The notes under the pieces are model-generated. The model saw nothing but the letters and a program-made list of their open reading frames with translations, did no database searches and was not told the DNA's origin. The position numbers were made by a program, and so were the translations under genes. From Augochlora pura (taxonomy: Eukaryota; Arthropoda; Insecta; Hymenoptera; Halictidae), in the NCBI RefSeq assembly GCF_028453695.1, contig NC_135776.1, forward strand, positions 7,076,663 through 7,140,662: a DNA stretch of 64,000 nt, written 5' to 3'. This document shows positions 58,860 to 64,000 of the stretch, piece after piece. Each line of letters starts with the position of its first letter. Positions within the stretch are counted from its first letter, which is position 1.

Positions 58860-58995
58860 AAATAGGTGATATAAATAGATAAGAAGGAAATAGCTGAAAT
58901 AAATCGATAAGAAAGAAATAGGTGAAATAAATAGATAAAAAAGAAAAGGGTGAAATAAATAGATAGGAAAGAAATAGGTAAAATAAATAGATTTT
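58860..58995. repeat. Minisatellite, about 30-bp unit, four copies
   Basis: Units of GAAAGAAATAGGTGAAATAA followed by ATAGATAA. Confidence 0.85.
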
Positions 58996-59700
58996 CGTTA
59001 AATAACGATTATGAATGACAAGGATGTTAATTTGATAGTCATAACTACTCTAATTGACGAAAACAGTATTTACTTATTAATAATAAGGATAGCTAGAATT
59101 ATATATTGATTAGAAACAACCATAATCGCCGACCAAAATTTGATAAACATTTTCAAAGGAACGAAATAGAAATTTACTTTTATTCTTAGCAATTTCAACC
59201 AGTTTTTAGCAGTTGAACAATTAAATCCTGTATTTATTCAATCTAATCACTTCTATTTTAACTGAAAAAAATCTGCAGCCTAACAATAATAATATTAACT
59301 ACTTAATTCAATTTTATTTACTCATTCTATGTAATTTAAAAAAATAAATATAATCTAAATTACCTAAAATTAACAAACAATAGAAAGAAAGGATGAGAAC
59401 AATATGGTATAAAACAAATGATAATGGCAACGAACATAAATGAAATGAAAATAAAATAGAACGACAAAATAAAAGAGGAAAATAGCATTTCAGAAAGAAG
59501 TAAAATAAAAGAGGAAAACAGTGTTTTAGAGAGAAATAAAATAGAAGAGAAAAAAACAGTATTTATAAAGAAAGAATAATACTAATAATCAGTATAAAGA
59601 GAAATATCATTTAAGAAAAAAGCAAAATAAAATAAAACAACAGGACACATATTATCCAGCACATATCTCCGATCCAAAGACCATCATCAACGACACAATT
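58996..59700. other. A-rich stretch with degenerate repeats
   Basis: AAAATAAAAGAGGAAAA-type units recur at about 59450-59640. At 59703-59717 GTGCGCAAAGGGTTC resembles a decayed family A end, but no partner was found. Confidence 0.45.
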
Positions 59701-60360
59701 CGGTGCGCAAAGGGTTCAGATAAATCTCCCAAAGCAGCTTCCTCCACTTAATTGAATCGAAGATGTCGAGCGTCTTAAAAATAGAGTATCGAACAGCTGT
59801 GAACCGCAGAGGGCTGTGTTCGAAATCAGAAGACGATTAAAATTCGTCGAAGCCACTGAGTGGCCCTCTAAATAGATATTTTAAGGGAGAGGATGATAGA
59901 GAGAGAGCGCGCAGGTTGATAAAAGCGTCCGAAGTTATTGGAACCGTTAGACGAAGCGGAGTAGAACAGAGAAGCGGCCGGCGAAGACGGTTCGCAGGAC
60001 GCCGGTCGCGTGGAGGCGTGTGACTATGTAAGGTATTCAGGCTCGAACATTTTTCTGGCTTTTTATTGTCCCTATCCCGGACATCTCTCCTCCATCGGTC
60101 ACATCGAAAAAGACAACGACGCCGTTGGTGGCGCGGTAAAAAGTAACATCCTCATCCTCGGCCGCGAATGCAACTTTCGCGGACAAGAAAGAGGATTCGC
60201 TGGGGTCGCGCGAAATGTCGCTACGTTCGTATACGCGGTACCCGAGCATGGTTATCTCGGTGATCTGAACGAAACATGGTGGCATCTGGATTATCTGAAA
60301 CAGCGATACCGAAATTCTCTAGTGTACCGATACGTTTCGGAAGGTAACAGTTAGGTCTGG
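59701..60360. other. GC-richer block with frames on both strands
   Basis: A 114-codon + frame (60010-60354, GTG start) and an 82-codon minus frame (60037-60285) overlap. Neither has a known domain, and neither start is convincing. I do not call a gene. Confidence 0.4.
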
Positions 60361-61838
60361 GAAAGTTCGTATATAATTATATTTTATTGTTATTTTCTAG
60401 CGCTGTTTTAAAGCTTTAATTCATTAATTATAATTTTTCTATTATTTTCGTGTTATTGGTGAACTATTGCTATTTATTTGTTGCATAAATCTTTTATTGA
60501 CTTGTTGATAAAAGTTGAGAAACATATTGCAAAGATTCATATTTTTAATTATAATAAATCTTGTGGATATAGGAGAAAAAATTTTGTTATTAACGAGGAT
60601 ATTAATTTTATCTTTTTTAACTTTTTATTTTTATTTAGTATTTTGGGATGCTTTACATTTGCGAGAAAAGAATGATTAGTTTAAATACAAAAGAATATTG
60701 ATATCTAAAATAACAAAAATAGATATAGTTTCTCTGTTTTATAATTAAACTGTGAATTTCTAAGCAAAATAAAAATTGTGTGAGTTAATTCTAAGAAGAA
60801 AGAGTTGAAAGAAAATCTATTTCCTCTTTTAAGGATTTTAATGAATTAAAAAGAATATTATCCCTAAATTCTTTTTACGCCTTTTAACAAAATTCTTAAA
60901 ATCTGCAATTCTTAAATCTACCTATAATTAATGCAGACAATTGTTACATTTTATATAATTCTAGCTATTCCTAATCACTAAACTACAAAATATAAAATCG
61001 AATTCTATTTTCAATAAACCAAGTCTCATTCTACTTATAACAACATTTTAATATTCCTATAATTACAACGAATTGATGACACTTTAAAGTAACTTCAATT
61101 CTTATAAAACAATAGATACGATTAATCTATAGTTATCTATCTCCTACTTTGACTTGCTCTTTTTACACATACTCGAACATTTAAGAAACGAAAAGGTTTG
61201 TCTCTTGAATTCGGTTTACTTCTTGATAACAGCGGGACAGTTTTTACTAAATGAGAATAACCACAGCGAATAAGGACAGAAAGTTTTAACTAGACAAAGG
61301 GAATAATGAAAGAGAATAGGGATAAAAAGTTTTAACTAGAACCAGAGATCCAATTACACACAGTGCGGTTGTATTCTTTACGCGTTCGGTCTCGCTTACG
61401 CTGTTTCGCTCGAGCAAATAATTAAATGTCGCTGGTGGTCTATTTGAAAGTTTCAATTTTATTACTATCACACTTTATATTGTATTAATTTTACTATAAT
61501 ATAATAAGATGGTGCTTCTTTCAACGAATTTCATTGAATTTTTTGGCGACTTTTTCGTACGACGAAATATTTGCAAAAATGAGTTCAACCAAATAGTGTA
61601 CTTCGTGACAAACTAAATATTTGTTAAATTAAAAAAGTATTAATTGAAATAATATATAAAATAGTTTTACTTTATAAATAATCTGACAATTCGTGTTAAT
61701 AATACCTAATCAATTCGAAGACCTGGAATTTAGTGAATTATTTTATTCTGCTTTTACGTTTTGCGATTCCTTTGTTAATCAAAATATTTATTCACTGAAA
61801 TCCCGTGCCTCGCAGAGTTAATAAAAATTGCATTTATA
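60361..61838. other. AT-rich stretch, nothing recognised
   Basis: Two close copies of GATAAAAAGTTTTAACTAGA-like sequence occur near 61275-61340. Otherwise no repeat, element or gene that I can support. Confidence 0.45.
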
Positions 61839-61842
61839 TTAA

Positions 61843-62068
61843 CCCTTTGCACTCGAAACCATTGCACTGTAAATGCAAGATAATTTTTCTTCTATTCCCA
61901 TTTTACGTGACAAAGTATATTTTTATGAATATTAAATTGAATCTCGTGACTCGCGCCAACAGATTTATTGTTAATAATTTTCTAAATCTAAACTTTGTTA
62001 GTGTGAACGTTATTTTGAAATGTGATGGAACAATCGGCGCCTCAGGGTCACCACTCGAGCGCAAAGGG
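61843..62068. mobile_element. MITE family A, copy A8 (inverted)
   Basis: Flanked by TTAA at 61839-61842 and 62069-62072. Ends CCCTTTGCACTCGAAACC and, inverted, CCCTTTGCGCTCGAGTGG followed by TGACCCTGAGGCGCC. Length 226 bp. Confidence 0.87.
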
Positions 62069-62072
62069 TTAA

Positions 62073-62842
62073 CAGCAACGAAGAATATTGAAAACGTAAA
62101 TTTTCTTTTATTTTCTAGTCCGATTTTATTTAATACGAACCGCGACATTTCTGCGCGGATCTATTTATTCCCTGAGACCCCGCGGCTCGAAGAGTTAATG
62201 GCTACCACCGCGCTTTAAATCTGGTATCTCGAGAGCGTTGCGAACGGCAAAAAGGATCGTTTCGCGGTTTTTAACGAGAACGGTTCATCGTCGATCAAAT
62301 CCGTCGTGTCTCTTTCAACAAACGCGTATCATACAGAGCCGTGTATCGCGTGCAAAAGTGCCTCGCCCCTTCCCCCCGTACAGGAAAACTTGTCATGACC
62401 GTCACGAATAGAAGCCCAAGGCAAACCGCGCGGGCCCCATGGCCGTTCGATTTGCTCTATTTCGTTGCGGAGAGGCCGCCGCCGCCGCCGCCGCCGACGT
62501 CGTCGTTTCTCTCTCGCAGCTTACGGGGTGAGGCCGCAAGAAGCGAAATGAGGGTACAACGTCCAAAAGAAGAGAGCGTACGCAACCACCAACTAGGTAC
62601 CACTATTATCTGTATGAGAATGCCAAGGTCAACCTCATTCCGAGGCTTACAGTGACCGGTGTGTCGGGCGCGTGTACGCCTCGGCTGATATCGGCCCCGA
62701 ACCTACCTGCTCCCCTCGGTTTACTACGATTTTTTCCTCACCGTTTATCGGGTCACGATAATACGACTTAGTATCGACTCAGTATTGACTCGGCTGTCGA
62801 ATGGATCGTACGCGGGTCGCCATGGCTAGGAAACACCGTGTT
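62073..62842. other. GC-richer block with CCG repeat
   Basis: A GCCGCC trinucleotide run lies at about 62475-62497. A 104-codon + frame spanning it is unrecognised. Confidence 0.4.
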
Positions 62843-62846
62843 TTAA

Positions 62847-63090
62847 CCTTTTGCAATCGAAGACATTTCAACTGCAAATCTAAAATAATTTTTCTGGCTT
62901 CTAGTATTTCTATTTTATATAACAATATTTATTTTATGCATATGAAATCGAGTCCCGTGACTCGTATAACAATTACACTTTCAACAAATATTTCAATTGA
63001 AGCTTTGGTTATATCTATATAAAAATAATTTTGGAAGGTGTTACAACAATTTGAATGGCGCCGCAGGGGCGGAACTCGAGTGCTAAGGGT
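62847..63090. mobile_element. MITE family A, copy A9 (inverted, diverged)
   Basis: Flanked by TTAA at 62843-62846 and 63091-63094. Ends CCTTTTGCAATCGAAGAC and, inverted, ACCCTTAGCACTCGAGTTCC. Interior has the family's ACTGCAAATCTAAAATAATT and AATGGCGCCGCAGGGGC segments. Length about 244 bp. Confidence 0.78.
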
Positions 63091-63094
63091 TTAA

Positions 63095-63274
63095 TGGCAA
63101 GTATTTGATTTTGGATCATATATTTTTGGAAATCGAGTTTTTATTTTAATTGTTGTATTTATTAATCAATTTTATTCGTTCGATAGTAGGTAGATTTAGA
63201 AATTAGATATTGTATTTATTGGAAAGGATGTGATTTAAGAAGCAAGTGTTTTAAGCAATCGATAAAATGTATTT
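63095..63274. other. AT-rich spacer
   Basis: Nothing recognised. Confidence 0.4.
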
Positions 63275-63278
63275 TTAA

Positions 63279-63521
63279 CCCCTTGCGCTATAATAATGAG
63301 TCAAACGCGTAATAATAAAGATTTCGTATATGATCTACTAGATTTAATGTATTCTTTTCTTCTAAATTGAAATATAATTTTATTCTACTTTTATCGAAGT
63401 TAAAGAATGACAGTAAATAACGATACACAAGAATTATCATTTTTAGTTCCATTAGCAAAATTGTTAAGATCGAATAAGTGTTAATCAAACGCAGTCGTAA
63501 AAGAGATCGCAATACAAGGGG
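63279..63521. mobile_element. MITE family B, copy B4 (uninterrupted)
   Basis: Flanked by TTAA at 63275-63278 and 63522-63525. Ends CCCCTTGCGCTATAATAATG and, inverted, CCCCTTGTATTGCGATCTC. Length 243 bp. It provides an uninterrupted reference for family B; its inverted right arm reads CACTTATTCGATCTTAACAA, with TTAA near the place where A1 entered B3. Confidence 0.83.
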
Positions 63522-63525
63522 TTAA

Positions 63526-64000
63526 CAGTGAAATATTTTGTTTTGAAAGAACGTACTTCTAGAAATATATATAATATTTTATTTCTTCGAAAGAATATAG
63601 TTTTGAAAATTAAATATATTATTTGTTTGAAATGAATACTTTTAAGAATGGAATATTTTAATCGTTGCAAAAACTGTTTAGGATACTATTTCAGATAGAT
63701 AGTATTTTATTTAACATTGAGAATAATTCTATAATAGTTCAGAATATTTTATTTATTCAATCAACATCAAATATTACATTTTTATTTATTTAATCAACCA
63801 ACTATTATATTTATTCATTTAACCACCCTCAAATATTATATTTTAATTTTCCTAGACCGTAATGTAAAGCGTAATTATATTATTATATTCTATTTCATGC
63901 TTCACGTTGTTAAAATTGTTCTCCAAGCATTTCTAAAGTATATCTTTTAATTGTTCGCCTAAAGTGTAGTCGTTAGGTGGAATTTGGTAGCAGCGATTCT
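63526..64000. other. AT-rich end of window with short degenerate repeats
   Basis: ATTTTATTTATTCAATCAAC-like units recur about three times at 63745-63850. Nothing else recognised. Confidence 0.45.

Noticed and set aside
59703..59717. GTGCGCAAAGGGTTC, similar to a family A end
   Set aside because: The flank is TTCA rather than TTAA and no opposite end is visible, so it is too weak to call.
60010..60354. 114-codon + strand frame
   Set aside because: Starts with GTG, overlaps an open minus-strand frame, and resembles no family I know.
61805..62218. 137-codon + strand frame
   Set aside because: Runs through MITE A8; it is chance translation of the element.

Overview
This is nuclear DNA of an insect. 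It is AT-rich, dense in microsatellites, contains one 100-base assembly gap, and is a mosaic of GC/CpG-richer blocks in an AT-rich background. A mariner copy and many TTAA-flanked miniature elements suggest an aculeate hymenopteran (bee or ant). That placement is an inference from general appearance; nothing here fixes the species.

I find no host protein-coding gene that I can identify. The window looks like a gene-poor intergenic region or a very large intron. Three short stretches look like real exons and are given as low-confidence candidates: 7000-7140 (+), 36525-36754 (-) and 48103-48327 (-). The last lies at the edge of the largest CpG-rich block (about 48.1-50.55 kb), which may contain a promoter. 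Most other open frames lie in simple repeats, in mobile elements, or on both strands of GC-rich blocks.

The best-supported content is mobile DNA. One mariner (Tc1/mariner superfamily) spans 55085-56365. Its TA duplication, inverted ends and D,D34D triad are visible, but at least two nonsense codons break its transposase. At least 22 short elements (about 200-260 bp) are flanked by TTAA and have inverted ends starting CCC, CCT or CAC, as expected of non-autonomous piggyBac-type elements. By end sequence I sort them into families A (9 copies), B (7), C (2), D (2), E (1) and F (1). Several are nested: A1 inside B3, B2 inside B1, A2 inside a partial B, and F inside a Tc1-like miniature element. 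Uninterrupted relatives show the corresponding target sites, so the insertion history can be read directly.

By region: 0-10 kb holds B5, a 20-bp pyrimidine minisatellite, B6, a candidate exon, and B3 with A1. 10-23 kb holds C1, several tandem repeats and duplications, a Tc1-like end and a run of 34 G. 23-33 kb holds a B/A2 pair, a purine-rich block with higher-order periodicity, E1, D1, A3, a near-perfect hairpin and D2. 33-48 kb holds long polypyrimidine tracts, minisatellites, the gap, two related arrays on either side of a GC block, tandem palindromes, the nested Tc1-like/F element and A4. 48-64 kb holds the CpG-rich block, B1/B2, A5, mariner, the A6-A7-C2 run, A8, A9 and B4. No tRNA, rRNA, CRISPR array or operon-like arrangement was seen.
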